From the NCBI GenBank assembly GCA_019722365.1, contig JADFUC010000122.1, forward strand, positions 62,001-126,000: DNA of 64,000 nt. The letters are read 5' to 3'. The first letter of the stretch is position 1. The number at the start of each line of letters is the position of its first letter. Under the pieces are notes generated by a model. It saw only the letters and a list, made by a program, of their open reading frames with translations. It was not told the DNA's origin and did no database searches. Of this stretch, positions 23,130-34,960 are shown piece by piece. This DNA comes from Lithospermum erythrorhizon. Taxonomy: Eukaryota > Streptophyta > Magnoliopsida > Boraginales > Boraginaceae. A program made the translations under genes and the position numbers.

Positions 23130-25150
23130 GATTCTATGAACATATACTAATGAAAGTTGTTGATTCTTTTAGATATTTATGATTATTAGCTATGAGTCTA
23201 AATAAAAACATAAAACCACCAAAATCAAACCATAAAACATAAAATATCATAAATAAATTAAACAAAATAATTAGCAGAATATCCATTACGAAATATCCAT
23301 ATACAAAAACATCTAATGCTAAAATTGCAGGTTCACTTAATCTTTGAAGTGCAGTATTAGGCGAGCTCGCTAATGGGGGGTTTGATTGGGAGGCGGAGTG
23401 GCGGGATGGGGAGGAAGATGGTCTTTGCAACTCACGGAGTCTGAAGCTGGCGAGATGGAAATTTGAATGGGCGCCAAGCGATCTGCGTGAGTCCCTACGA
23501 GACGGGCGAGAATGCAATCCATCCATCGCATGGCCAGCGGCTCAGCCATAACCACAGGCATGTCGCATGCGATTTGAGCCGCCTGATTAGCGGCTTTTAT
23601 GATCTCTTCCTCAGCGTCTTGTTGCCGCCTCGGACTCCGACAACCCGGCAGCTGCAGCATCCTCGAGGCAGTAGTTACGATGGACCGGCGTCATCAACAT
23701 CTCATTTGCCGGGTATAGCAGGCTCAGAAGCATCGACTTTCTCACAGCCACACGACCTGTTGGTGATGCTGCGTCAACGATGCGCTTGTCCGGGCACTTT
23801 AATGTGGATCGAAGTCGGCCGTGCTTCTCGTGGAGCAGACCGTACTCGTCTGCAGTTATAGAAACATGGGGAATGAAATATAAAATAACGTATAAAAAAT
23901 AGCGTTTAAGCCCCAATGTATAAAAATTTAAACTTAAGCTTAGATCTCGGCGCAAAACTGTGAAATTCAGTCGGTTCGTCGGTCTCATGTCCTGCTTCTT
24001 GTTAAGATCGAGGCGAATATTGACGGCGAAGAACTGACTCGATCTCCCAGCTTGCTGAAAACCTTGATTAAAATACGCAGTTAATAGCTGGAAATAATGA
24101 AAATTAAAATTTAATAGTAAAAATCCAAACTTACCTCGTCATGGAGCCTCTCATGAAATGCACTCCCAGGAATGCCGAAGGCTATCGAACATAACGAGTC
24201 ATGCGGTTACGTCGGAGTTGCTTTTGGGAATCGACATTCAGCTAAATCCTGACATGATGCACGACATCTTACTCCCCGAGCGAGTCTGGATCGGTGGGGC
24301 AGGTCCCAAAGGAGAAGAGAATTTGGATCGTCACCACTCGCGCCCAGCGGCGTTGTGCTTCCAGCCGTGAAGATCACCGCCCGCCCTCTTCTTGTTGAAG
24401 CCTCCCAAAATTTTGGCATATCTGGCTCCTCGCAGATCACCATGTCGATCTGAGAAATAAATACAAAAATTGATTAGTCTAATTTCACAATTCGAAAATC
24501 ACAAAACTTTTATATTATATACTTACCAAAAAAAGCATTCCATATATCATCATAGCTTTGATCTACGTACGTATGATGGCCCACCAGTCTTCGCCCGGTT
24601 CGCTTATTTAGGTTCACAGAAGAACGCTTTTTAAAATGGCTGCGTAAAGCAAGCAGTTTCATTAGATACAAATGATAAATATAAATATTAATAAGACAAA
24701 CTCAATAAATAAAATGCACTTCACGCTCCCACCAAAACATGTGGCAACTATCTGCGGCGGCGAGCGAGATGGCGATGGGCTTTATCCCGGGTCGCGTGCG
24801 GCCAAGTAGTCACGGGACTACATCCCATAAGGTCGTCCATTTCGACCCGACTCGTCATTGTATCTCTCCGATTAAATCGGCGTCGGTGATAATGTGGCCA
24901 GTCTTGGCCTCGTCCGTGGGCGTGCTCGCAGTCACTTTGGGCCAGTGTCGGCGTCTTTAGCGGATATGGATAACGTCTTCCGCGGTATCGTCTGAGGTCC
25001 AAACGAGTAATGCACTTTATGTCGAGGCATGGGCCGATCGGTAGCTCGTCGCAAGGTCGAATGGTACCACCAGGCCTCTTGACGACCGTCCCGCTCTCGC
25101 ACTCCTCATCGTACGCCCGTCGAGTTTTTGCTCGCCACGATGAGCCGTAA
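23130..25150 (-). pseudogene. Second, unrecognised coding region of the CACTA block
   Basis: GC content is higher here than in the flanks, and the - strand carries several overlapping broken frames: 23370-23660 (QDAEEEIIKAANQAAQIAC, helical and acidic), 23611-23988, 24207-24443 and 24748-25002 (rich in R, H, Y). The position suggests the second CACTA gene (TNPA-like or Transposase_24-like), but I do not recognise a specific motif, so the function is only inferred from place. Confidence 0.35.
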
Positions 25151-25189
25151 AACTTGCGTTTTCAAAATTCAAAATCTATCAAAATTAAA

Positions 25190-25850
25190 ACAATATCGTG
25201 TTCGAAGATCAATTTCAATTCGGATCAAATCGGTCGGTGATTCAAACAACATTCAAACTCAAATCTAATTCAAACGACATTCGATCTAATTCAAACAACA
25301 TTCAAACTAATTCTTTATCGATTCAATTTCAAATTCAATTAGATTTCATCTGAAATATAATTCAAATCAAATGAAATTCAGAAACTTAATCAAATCAAAT
25401 CAATTCGGTCATCGAAACTCAAATCTATTATAATTCAAACTTCGATCAATTCAATTCATCAACAACAATTCAATTACCCCGATTCAATCAATTAAAAACA
25501 AATTAAACCCAAATAAATCCAACATTGATTCCAAATTCAATCTAACTAATTAAACCCGGTAAAAAATGAATTAAACTTATAATAACTATATAAATTAACT
25601 AATTAAAATGAATAAATCCAAATAATAATTAATTAAAACAATAAATTAAATTTATAATTAATATTAGGAATTAAGCGAATTATACAACAACTAATTAAAA
25701 ACAATAAACAAAAAAACGAATTAAAAGAAATTAGATCATAATTAAACATATAATAACAAACAATTAAACATACAAGTAATTATAAAAACAAACAATTAAA
25801 AATATTAAACGAAAAAATGAAAAAAAAAAACAAAAAAAGCAAAAAACCGC
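25190..25850. repeat. AT-rich low-complexity region
   Basis: Irregular repeats of ATTCAAAC / AATTCAAT and AATTAAA units, ending in a poly-A rich run at 25817-25840. No gene. Confidence 0.7.
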
Positions 25851-26149
25851 ACCTTTTTCGTTGGAGTGCGGTGGGAATCTGAGCGGTGGGGCGGTGGTGG
25901 GGCGGTGGCGTCGCTCTTGGCGTCGTCGATGTCGGGGTGGGATCGATTAGGGTTTGGGGGGGCGGTGGTGAAAAGACATTTTTTTTAATATATAGATAAA
26001 TATCGTCGGTTTGGTGTCGATCCAATAATTAATTTTGAATTTTTTTTAAATTAAGAAAGGTAAAACCCAGCTTGGGCACAAAAGGCTCAAATAAAAAAAC
26101 AAAAAGCAGGCGGCTTTAAGCAAACCCAATTATCTGAAGCAACTGGTAG

Positions 26150-26170
26150 GGTGTTTTTCTAGTAGTGTTA
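26150..26170 (-). repeat. Right terminal inverted repeat of a CACTA element, with TTA after it
   Basis: The + strand reads GGTGTTTTTCTAGTAGTG ending at 26167. Its complement starts with CACTACTAGAAAA, typical of dicot CACTA ends. TTA follows at 26168-26170 as the likely 3-bp duplication. Confidence 0.8.
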
Positions 26171-26745
26171 CACACATTTACATTACCTAAATATTTTATC
26201 TATATTGAAATACTCGATAGTGTTGTTCTTGGAGTCGATTGACATGACCTCACGTTATAAGGGTCGTAAGCCTGCGGTACTATATTCGATCCCCTTACTC
26301 CTTAGATGAAGTGCGGTTTGTTCGAAATATTGAGGAGCATGTTACTGTTATTCAGTTATAATTGAAATCATGGATTGATGTTCTTGTACATTTGAAATGT
26401 AATTGGTTACCATTATAATTAGTTATGATACATATAAGTTTCTTTGTATTAGAGTACTAGTGTAACTCTAATTTATGTTATTTAGATTGATAGAAATTAT
26501 TTTATATTTATCTTATATTGTAAAATTATATCTATCATCTGACTTTCAATGCATCTGAGTTAAATCAATACATCCAATTATATTTCTTTCATATTCTTAT
26601 ATCCTTCCTCTGTTCTAAATATTCTATCAACCATATGCAAAGAAACATTGAAAAGAACTACTCAAAATTACACTTTTACAATTGGTTATTCAATCTTGAT
26701 GGGAATTTCCATGAAGATAAGTTGCAAATGTGAAAAAGGAAATGA
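26171..26745. other. Intergenic DNA 3' of the NAC gene
   Basis: No gene. It holds the presumed 3' untranslated region and polyadenylation region of the - strand NAC gene. Confidence 0.5.
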
Positions 26746-28096
26746 TTAATGCAATGATTTTCTACTAGGAGTGGCAAAACTATTAGAGCAACTACTACTT
26801 TCTTCATGATCATCTGTTCCATTATTATTGTTACTAGTTTCATCAGTCACTCCACTTGACCCTGAAGATGATGAAGCTGGAGCTAGATTCAAATCAGTTG
26901 TCCTAGGTTTCTTGCCCATGAAATCATAGAAAACAGGCTTATTATCATTGCCAAATGCAGCCGCTTCGCTGCCGCCGCCGCCAATGTAGGAGGGGAGGCG
27001 GATCTCAACTTCACTTTTGGTACTTCTTTTTTTCAAGAAAATTCGACAGAGCACCCAGTTATCCTGCAATTGATTAGAGCATGTCATTAGTTATACACCA
27101 CCATGCAACATGTCCCGATTACTCTAAAGGCTCCAGCCTAAGTAAGGCAAGAGAGTCGGATTCTATACATCCTTTCCCTTGTGATAGTAATAAGTTTTTG
27201 TTTCCTTTTCGACCAAGACGAAGTGCAAAAACTATCTAATATTCATAAAGACGATAAGTTTAGATAGTGCAACGAGCCATTTTAATTCATTATATTATGT
27301 CCAAGAGATACAAAATATAAAATCTTCGATTCCGAATTACATAAATTATGTGATTTGCACAAAATTGATACTCAATTCTCACCTGAAATGAGGTTTTGGC
27401 TAGACGATATTCATGCATGATCCAGTCAGTTCTACATCCATTTGGTGGCTTTCCTCTGTAAAAAACAAGAGTTTTCTTCATCCCCACAACTTGGTTTCCC
27501 CTACATGTTACAATTTGTTTGTCAATTCCAGTTGCTTTCCAATACCCTGAAACAGTTGCCCTATTTGATCTATTCCCATTTGGGTATTTCACTTCCCTTG
27601 TACTGAAAAAATACCTCTCATGCTCCAAATCCCCTGTTTTCATACACAAATTACCCCTATGAGTATAGTCTATATTACAATTATTAACTTTCTTGAATAA
27701 TTGACGAGTTACTTTCAATTTTTTTTTTGTCACATTGCATTATTGCATGGTGACAATTGGGGGTCGAAGACTCCCCTTTGACACGACATATTTATCATTA
27801 GACCAATACGATAATATATTATGTAATATATTGCATGGTGACAATGCCAGTATAATATTTGTTATGTTTATTGCTAGACCAATTCAATATTATTAATATA
27901 TGACGTAATAATTACCGGGCAATTTCCAGGGATCAGACTTGCAGACTTCCACCTCAGGAATAATAGAAGCTGGCAAAGGAAAAGAGAACACTTTCCTCCT
28001 CAAATAATCAAGAATGAGCTCTTCATCAGTTGGGTGGAACCTAAATCCAGGAGGTAATCTAAGCACACCATCCTTAACAAAATTCAATCTCTCCAT
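26746..28096 (-). CDS. NAC domain transcription factor, NAC083/VNI2-like, three exons
   Basis: Exons 28096-27916, 27633-27383 and 27063-26746 join in frame to 249 residues, close to Arabidopsis NAC083/VNI2 (about 245). Splice sites: CCCG|GTAAT, ACAG|GG, TTTCAG|GTGAG and TTGCAG|GAT. NAC subdomains are all present: [14 protein letters not shown] (residues 14-27), [46 protein letters not shown] (90-99), [25 protein letters not shown] and [11 protein letters not shown]. The C-terminal part has VFYDFMGKK followed by TTDLNLAP, an EAR-like DLNxxP motif, then a Ser/Asn-rich acidic tail. In Arabidopsis VNI2 represses xylem vessel genes by binding VND7 and also links ABA to leaf ageing; a nuclear repressor role here is inferred from similarity. 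ATG 28096 is preferred over an in-frame upstream TTG. No damage is seen. Confidence 0.96.
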
Positions 28097-28344
28097 TTCA
28101 AATTCAATCAAGAAAATATTTACTAGTTAAAAATTATTCCTGAATGAACCAAGATTGAAGTATTATATGAATAGGAGTTCAAGATTAGTCCAGTGAACTA
28201 GTTCTTATAGTCCATCAAAGCAAAGAATATTCATAGAAACAAGAAACATGAAGAACAAGAACAAGAGGATAAACCTACAATTTCAAGAACAAGAATTGAA
28301 GAAAGTGGTTTATTTGTGAGCATATGAGAGGGAAAATGAGGCTT

Positions 28345-28351
28345 CTTTATA
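28345..28351 (-). promoter_or_regulatory. Probable TATA box of the NAC gene
   Basis: On the - strand TATAAAG lies about 250 bp upstream of the NAC start codon, leaving room for a 5' untranslated leader of roughly 220 bases. It is the only good TATA-like motif close upstream. Confidence 0.5.
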
Positions 28352-28359
28352 GTAGTAAG

Positions 28360-31030
28360 AAATGCAGAATATAGTAAGGACATAAGTTATGGCGTAAACC
28401 AGACTCAATCTCATAAACTTTTATGCCTTTTTTACAAAGGGTTTATTTATTTTTTACTTTTTTAATGTTTAAAGATTTAGTAAGTTTTTTGTTTATGTGG
28501 AAAAGTCCAATTATTAGAATGAGACGTAATTGAAAGAAGGTTGTTTGTTTTGAACTTTGTTTATGGAAATAACCGGAGGCAGCTGTGCTACTTGTCTGCC
28601 AAAATACAATTTCGAATGCATACGTAATTGTTTTGTAGTATTCCTCTTAGAATATTTGATGGTTTAAAATAAATTATTATTAACTTTTGGTGTATATTGG
28701 TATGTTGTATTTGTGTCAAGATATTACTATTTCTCTTGTTTCTGTGCTAAGAAATATGGCGGCTCGAGGTACATTCATTTTTGTTAGGATAAATTATACG
28801 AATTTGTGAAAAAAAACATTCAATTGTACTCTTTTTAATTCATTTTAATTGATTTTTTTATATATTGATATAAATCTTTAATTATATTATTCTTCAATTA
28901 CTCTTTCAAACTACAATGTTTGTGGATTAGAGGGAGTAATGGTGAAAAATGATTGAGAAGGTTTTGTGAAATTTTGAAATGTAATTTGATGCATATGTTG
29001 CTCCTCTCCTACCTATGTATCTTATATGGAATGTTTTGAGTTAAGATAAAAATTCTAATAAGTAATGTAAGACACAGTACAGTGCTGCTTCCTGGAAGCA
29101 GAATAATTTTTTTGATATTTAGGGACTGAGTCTAGGAGTGAAAAAATTCGATGACTTCTACATAGCAATCTGATATTTATCATTTTTAGATTATTTTGTA
29201 ACTTAAAAAACGTTAATCAACGAGGTTTATCCGTGTAATAACATTTTTTTATCGGAAGTCTACATTTAATTTAACAGGGAATGTTTTTCAATCAGAACAC
29301 GACATAAAATGGTAAAATCTAAAATTGAAACTGTATTGAATAGTTATAAATTAAGGTTACTCAATTGATTATTTATTCAAGTTTCTTTCATATCTTCCGA
29401 AAGTGATTTATTAATTTATACCAAAAATTGAAAATATTGGACGGTGGAGAGGGTAGTTTAGGTATTGGGTGGCTTTTGGACCCGACATGGGGATGTCATG
29501 ATCAATATTGTATGAAATCCAGTTAGACACTCAAGTAAGCTAGAAAAGCATACAAGTTAGCAACTTGCAACACCGATCGATACTGCTAGACATTACGATA
29601 TGATCATATTTTTTTCCAACTGATTAATAATAGGAAGTATTTCAATTTACCAACTATATTACGTACTCGTCCATCTTTTAGCAGTTTCAATCAGTCGAAA
29701 CTTTAAATGACTATTATTGTAAAAATCTTAGGAGTAAATATACGATCAATCGTGCATCTTTAGCATTCTTCATGTGATTAATGAGCAACTATGAGTTATC
29801 ATATTCATTAATTTTGTGAAGTTTTTACGTTTAACTTTGCAACTCCGTTATGATAGCTCTTGTGTTTCGCTATAATTGTCACTTAGATACAAGTGAAGAA
29901 CTATTTTGTTCATCATTAAAAATAAATTATTTGAAATATATTAATATTATGTTAATTAAGTTTAAGTATGTTAAATTGTTGAATTAAATTTTACAATTAA
30001 ATTGGGAAGAATACACTATTTTTTCTTCAACCAATCCACAATATTTGGAGGTGAAATGACTACTTACACATTTAAGCTTGGAATGGATAACACAACTTAA
30101 ATAACGATTTTTAGAAGTTTTATCTAAGAAAACCTCTTACATAACGCTTTGCAAAAGTGTTTTTCAAATACGGAGTAATTTAGATTGTTTTTGTTTCTTT
30201 ATTAAACTAATTTAGATAACATTTTTTCAGTAAACCTTACACATTCTATAACTATGTTTTTTTACGATTTATCATTGATAGCTGGAATAATAACCTTCTT
30301 AAGATTAAAGAAGCGATACTCGAAGGCTATGCTATACCAAAATTAAAACTTTAGTTGGAAGCCCAGTACTATATTAGTGTCCAACTTTAATTGTCCAATT
30401 TCTAAAAATATATATCATATTCTCATTTTACCGTTATTTAACGAATGCTCAATCTTCTTATAATTAATAAATATTTAAAATTTACAAAATTGATGGTTTA
30501 AAATTGTCATCTTATGTATATAGACAATTTAACAAATAACATATGTCAACAAATTGATTGTGGGTTATAAGATTGATGGTTAAATGAAGGGTAGAATTGA
30601 ACATATACCATAAGTCAACTCATTTATTAAAAAATAGGTAAAGTCAAATTGTTCCAACTAAACTTGGACGGAGGGAGTAATATGTAAAGAATACCCTAAT
30701 CTAAGGTAATTTATATGATCTGGATTACTCATTATTATAATACCATTTCAATTTATTTTAAGGTAAAATCATGTAAAATCTTAACATGACATCATGCAAA
30801 AATCCTCAATTTCGTCTACATGATTACCGTAAAAAAAATTCATGTACACGATACATGTATTTAAGGTGAATCCAAATACCATATTGAATATGACTAAGTA
30901 TCACGAGGCCTATTATATTACTCTAATTTGCATTTTTCTTACTATCTTATAGGTATGCGTTTACGTAATGATTTGCTTGAGCCCACGGTTTATTCGGCCC
31001 AGCGATCCTAAACTTTGCTCGTTTGAGGAT
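28360..31030. other. AT-rich intergenic DNA
   Basis: No supported gene or RNA. It contains one probable Stowaway MITE (30372-30679, listed separately). The rest is unique-looking AT-rich DNA with many stops in all frames. Confidence 0.5.
30372..30679. mobile_element. Probable Stowaway MITE, 308 bp, left end eroded
   Basis: The right end is a textbook GGACGGAGGGAGTA. At the left, TATTAGTGTCCAACTTTAAT matches the inverse of the right subterminal part (TCCAAGTTTAGTTGG) but the CTCCCTCC core is changed. No coding capacity. Confidence 0.55.
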
Positions 31031-32107
31031 GGTCATAGCCACATTTCTGCAACAAAAAAACACATTTTTGATATAAAATGGCTTATTTTGCCTAGCAACT
31101 AAGCCAAATATCGATAGCATATTTTAAAATTAAAATAGGCACACACTATTATTCTTTAAAAAACACACCTACCCAAACTATATTCTTCCCCACTCCAACC
31201 GTTAACCCACCCTACCCCAACCATCTTCTTCCCCAATCCCCATCCACCCCTTAACCACCCCACCCCACCCCACCCCACTAGCAAAACAGCCACCCCATCA
31301 CCACCATCCAGCAAAATCGGTAGCCACCACCCCCAATCCCACCCGAAATCGACAGCCACAACACGCAACCTGACCTCCAAATTGGCTGCGTTTTGGTCAC
31401 TAAAGCTTCGAAATCAGCGTTTTGGGCAATTGAGTTTTGGTCATTTGCTTCGAAAATTCCAAAGCTTCGAAAATCCCAAACTTCGGTTCATTTGCTGCGT
31501 TTTGGTCAAATTAAGGAGATAACAAATGAAATGTGGCAAAGAGATAAAGACGTTTGTCGCTTATACAACCACATTCTTTGATCATTCCACCAGCCGAGGA
31601 TTGTTCCACCAGTAAACAGGAACTCGACCAAACATGAAATCTGACGTTTAAGTGAATCTGCAATTGGGGGCACTAAAGCTTCGAAAATCCCAGGTTTGCC
31701 AAGTTTTTGAGTTACACGCCCATAATTGCTTTGGTTTTCATTGTTTTGCTGTTTCATTCAATGATTATGGGTGTTGTTTAGCTGAGTTGCATCATTTTTT
31801 CTGTAATTTGCTGTTATTTTTGTGCGTGGGGGCTGGTGTATTTGGTGTCCTCGTTGTTATTTGGTGCAGGTTAAGGTGGAGGGGGAGGATGGGGAAGGGG
31901 AAGGATAAGGTGTGTACCAAAAAGCCAAGAATATATGGTTGATCAAAGTTTAGGGGAAAGAGTAGGGTGTGTGTGTTAAAAGAATAATAGCGTGAGATTA
32001 TATTTTAATTATGTAAAATGTGCTCCATACTTTATTTTCGTGTTGGGGCAAAATAATCATTTTGTACCGAAAATGTGTTTTTTGCTGTAAAAATGGAGCT
32101 TGGGACC
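31031..32107. mobile_element. Non-autonomous element with about 75-bp inverted repeats
   Basis: The left end (GGTCATAGCCACATTT, then GCAACAAAAAAACACATTTT, then AAAATGGCTTATTTTGCC) is matched by the inverse of the right end (GGCAAAATAATCATTTTG, GTGTTTTTTGCTG, AAATGGAGC, GGGACC). The interior has a C-rich tract with tandem CCACC (31256-31279) and three copies of CTAAAGCTTCGAAA / CCAAAGCTTCGAAAATCCC-like blocks (about 31400, 31460, 31675). No transposase ORF. A target duplication is not resolved. Mutator-like is possible, given the long inverted repeats, but unproven. Confidence 0.65.
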
Positions 32108-32879
32108 AAACCTAAAAGCGATAAAAAGCTTGGCTGAAGCCCAGAAATTTCTGGAAGCGATAAAACGGTTACGTCTTGAAAGCATGGCCCGATAGTTCGG
32201 TGGCCCAGCGTAGAAGTTACGAATAATATAATTAGACGAAATCTTGAATTAGCCATTATATTATTATGGGCCACTTCAACTATCATCAATTAATTTAATA
32301 CAAATAGATACATTATTATAAAAAAGAAGATTAGGTTCACATAAGCTAATGCTCTAATATAGAATGTAAATTAAAAATTAAGAATTAGTAGAGAAAGAGA
32401 AGGGGGGATGGATACAAAAAGGCTGGATATTTTGTAATAAATCTGATTGCGGCTTTGATTTCCTCTTTCTTTTTCTTATGGTTTTATGGTTTAGAGTCCA
32501 ACGGGTTAGCGTGTAGATGTTGAAGACAGTTTTTGAGGGGAAAGAAGTGAAGCGTCAAAGACTACAATTATTTGTGTTTTCAGTAAAATAAGTTTAATCG
32601 AACATGTACTTTTTACAATTTCGTCCCTTTAAATTTAAAGTTTGTGTAAATAATTCTTGATATTGATTCAAAAGTGTATTTGAATTCCTCTTTTGATAAA
32701 GACGTCAAATTTTATCAGTAATATAATAATTTTAATTAAAATTATGTATTAATAAGATTATTGAAAAAATAATCGGACGGTTCAGAATAATTACCATTGG
32801 TACAATTTAATAGAGTATTGAACTGGAGTAATTAATCAATTATAGGGTGCCCTTAAAAGAAATGATAATATATTCGTTT
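32108..32879. other. Intergenic DNA without features
   Basis: No gene, RNA or bounded repeat could be supported. Confidence 0.45.
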
Positions 32880-33240
32880 TAGGCGCGCGACTTTAGCACT
32901 AGTCGCCGACCCAGCGGAGGAGGATAAGCCCAAGGGATGTGCCTACCGAGATGCAGGGGCTTGCCGCAGCCAAGTCACGCAGAATAATGGGTAGCCATTT
33001 CAGCTGAGAGCGACTGACAAATCTTGAGGAACGCTGGGGTTCGAGCACGTGTTAGATGTGAGAACTATTTCTCGTAAGCGAGTCAATGTCGTTGGGATGT
33101 CTTGCAGACTGATCCATAGGGAGTGCCCTTGAATCTATTTGAAAGTGTTGTGTTTGCCTCTTCAACTACGGTGTGACATCTCAGTACTCAATAGATAGCC
33201 TCAAACCGGAGCAGTTTATTGTTACCACATAGTCTAGATA
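32880..33240. other. GC-richer island of unknown nature
   Basis: A sharp rise in GC starts at AGGCGCGCGAC and ends near 33240. No frame stays open for long and no domain, rRNA or tRNA feature is seen. It may be a fragment of a retroelement body not otherwise present here. Confidence 0.4.
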
Positions 33241-33291
33241 CGGTTCTCTGTCTAAATATATATAGAACCTTCTTTTTCCTTATTTATTTAA

Positions 33292-34385
33292 GGGCAAATG
33301 GTATTGATGATCACCTAATTTTATCTGATAATCATTAGTTGATCGCTGTCTTTGAAAGCATGCAGTCTCGCCCATTTTTTGAGAAATATGTGCTGAGTAA
33401 GGTCCAACAGTCGGATTTTCCGGCCCGATTGGCCGTTAAATTGGTCACGTGACCCTTGGCGTATTCACCATAAGGGTAATTTAGTAATTTTACTTTTATT
33501 TTTGCAAATGTTATGGATGATCGCTGCTTTCTGTGATAATCGTGAATTGATCATTCGTCTTTAGAAAGCGTCTGAAACGATCACTTGCGTTTTCTCACCT
33601 AAATTTATAAATTATATTTTGATAATTCTTCAAACATTTACCTAAATTTATAAAGGTATAATTCTTCAAACATTTAAACTAAACTAATAAACTAAAGTAA
33701 TTAATTACATTACCTAGCTTTTTCGCCAAAAAGTTAAGCGCCGATAGTATATGTGATTAATATTACTTGATATGGAGACTTTAAAATTTTTGACACAAAT
33801 AACAACTTTTAATATAAAAGGTCATGAGAAGTCATTCAAATAGAAGCCAGAAGTCTGGATTGTATATCGAATGTTGATTAAATGATAGTGGATTATATAT
33901 ATATTCACAGTGAAGGTTTATTAAGTTGTCTGATGTTGTAATCCATTAAGAATCTTATGCAAAATACAAAGTGAAATTACTAAATTGCCATTCTGAGTAG
34001 TCACGTGAAGTCCCATGACCAATTTCTGACCAATTGTCGGAGAATTTGTGGTTGACCAGCTGGTTTGAAAAATGGGTGATCAAGTTGTACGTTTTCAAAG
34101 ATGGGTGATCGATTAGTGGCGTTATTAGCAAAAGTTGGGTGATCATCCCTACCATTTTAGCCATAGTTTTTGCAAAAAAACCAAAGTGAAATTACTAAAT
34201 TGCCCTTACAGTTATGTCACGTGACTGGCACGTGACCAACTTAACACTCACTTGACGGAAAAACTGACGGTAGTACCAACTAGTACACTTTTCTTAAGAT
34301 GGGTGATCAAGTTGTACGTTTTCAAAGATGGGTGATCAGCCCAGTGACGTTAATGTAAGGATTAGGTGATCGTTAAATGTAATTT
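33292..34385. mobile_element. Second foldback-type element, about 1.1 kb, related to the one at 6629
   Basis: The left end (GGGCAAATGGTATTGATGATCACC) and inverse right end share ATGATCACC / ACGATCACCTAAT, and inner modules (GGTCACGTGACC, AGGGTAATTTAGTAATTT, TCTTTGAAAACGTACAACTT) occur in opposite orientation on each side. The right arm carries two tandem modules, at about 33955-34165 and 34170-34385. The left arm also starts a second module near 33505. There is no transposase. The layout, including GGGCAAA ends and CACGTG near the inner boundary, parallels 6629-7737. Confidence 0.72.
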
Positions 34386-34960
34386 ATACTTCATTTAATT
34401 TGAAGTTATCATTCTTTTAATATTTTAATCTATTGTTTTTATAAATAAGTATATAACAATTTTTTAATAATTACATACTATACATTTGTGAGTATCTTAG
34501 AAATCTGATTATTAATTATATTTCTTTAACAAATATATATATATATATATATTTATGAGTATCTTATATTTGAACAAATATTGTATTTAACTCATAATTT
34601 AATTGGTAAACAGATCCACTTTCGTCAATCATTTGTACATCATCTCCTCAGTTTTCTTTATGAACTAATCATGTTTCAACGTCAACTGGCGCTTGCTTTT
34701 TCGACAATCAAGAGAAGAAAACGTAAATAAATTGATGATAATAAGGTTAATTTATTATTTGAATTTTTTTTTTAGCAAAGGATAAGACTTATAAATTACA
34801 TATAATATCATATAATAATTAAATTCTAAACTAAGTAATGGGAGAAATTTGAGAACAGTAGAAACACGCATATACCTGCGAAATTAACTTCGTGAACACC
34901 GTCTTTGCTTTGCTTGGATGTGCATAAGTTAAGTAGCTCTGGCGCTACGTTGAATGGATC
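34386..34960. other. AT-rich DNA between two elements
   Basis: No gene. A (TA)n run lies at 34531-34551. Sequence near 34870-34960 has the GC level of the following element, so the gypsy left edge could lie slightly upstream of 34961. Confidence 0.5.

Larger units (their letters stand above)
16690..26167 (-). mobile_element. CACTA (En/Spm) superfamily block
   Basis: The right terminus is explicit: on the - strand, 26167 downward reads CACTACTAGAAAAACACCC, the CACTA signature, followed on the + strand by TTA, a candidate 3-bp target duplication. Transposase remnants run on the - strand at about 21990-18750 (separate entries). Motifs ACCGACACC / GGTGTCG recur near 16860-17090 (plus sense), 22475-22500 and 26005-26015 (opposite sense), as expected for subterminal repeats of one element. 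The left terminus is not clear; a CTTAGAAAAGCG at about 16680 may be its eroded end. The block may instead be two nested elements meeting near 22500-22800. GC content rises in the coding parts. Many frameshifts make it inactive. Confidence 0.75.

Noticed and set aside
25780..26025. - strand frame with proline-rich and Phe-rich segments
   Set aside because: Follows from poly-purine and GGTGG repeats next to a CACTA terminus; not a credible protein.
28827..28939. A GAGGGAGTAAT end resembling Stowaway
   Set aside because: No matching inverted left end could be found within a plausible distance.
31156..31380. Trp/Gly/Val-rich - strand open frame of 74 codons
   Set aside because: Produced by the C-rich tract with CCACC repeats; no initiator context or homology.
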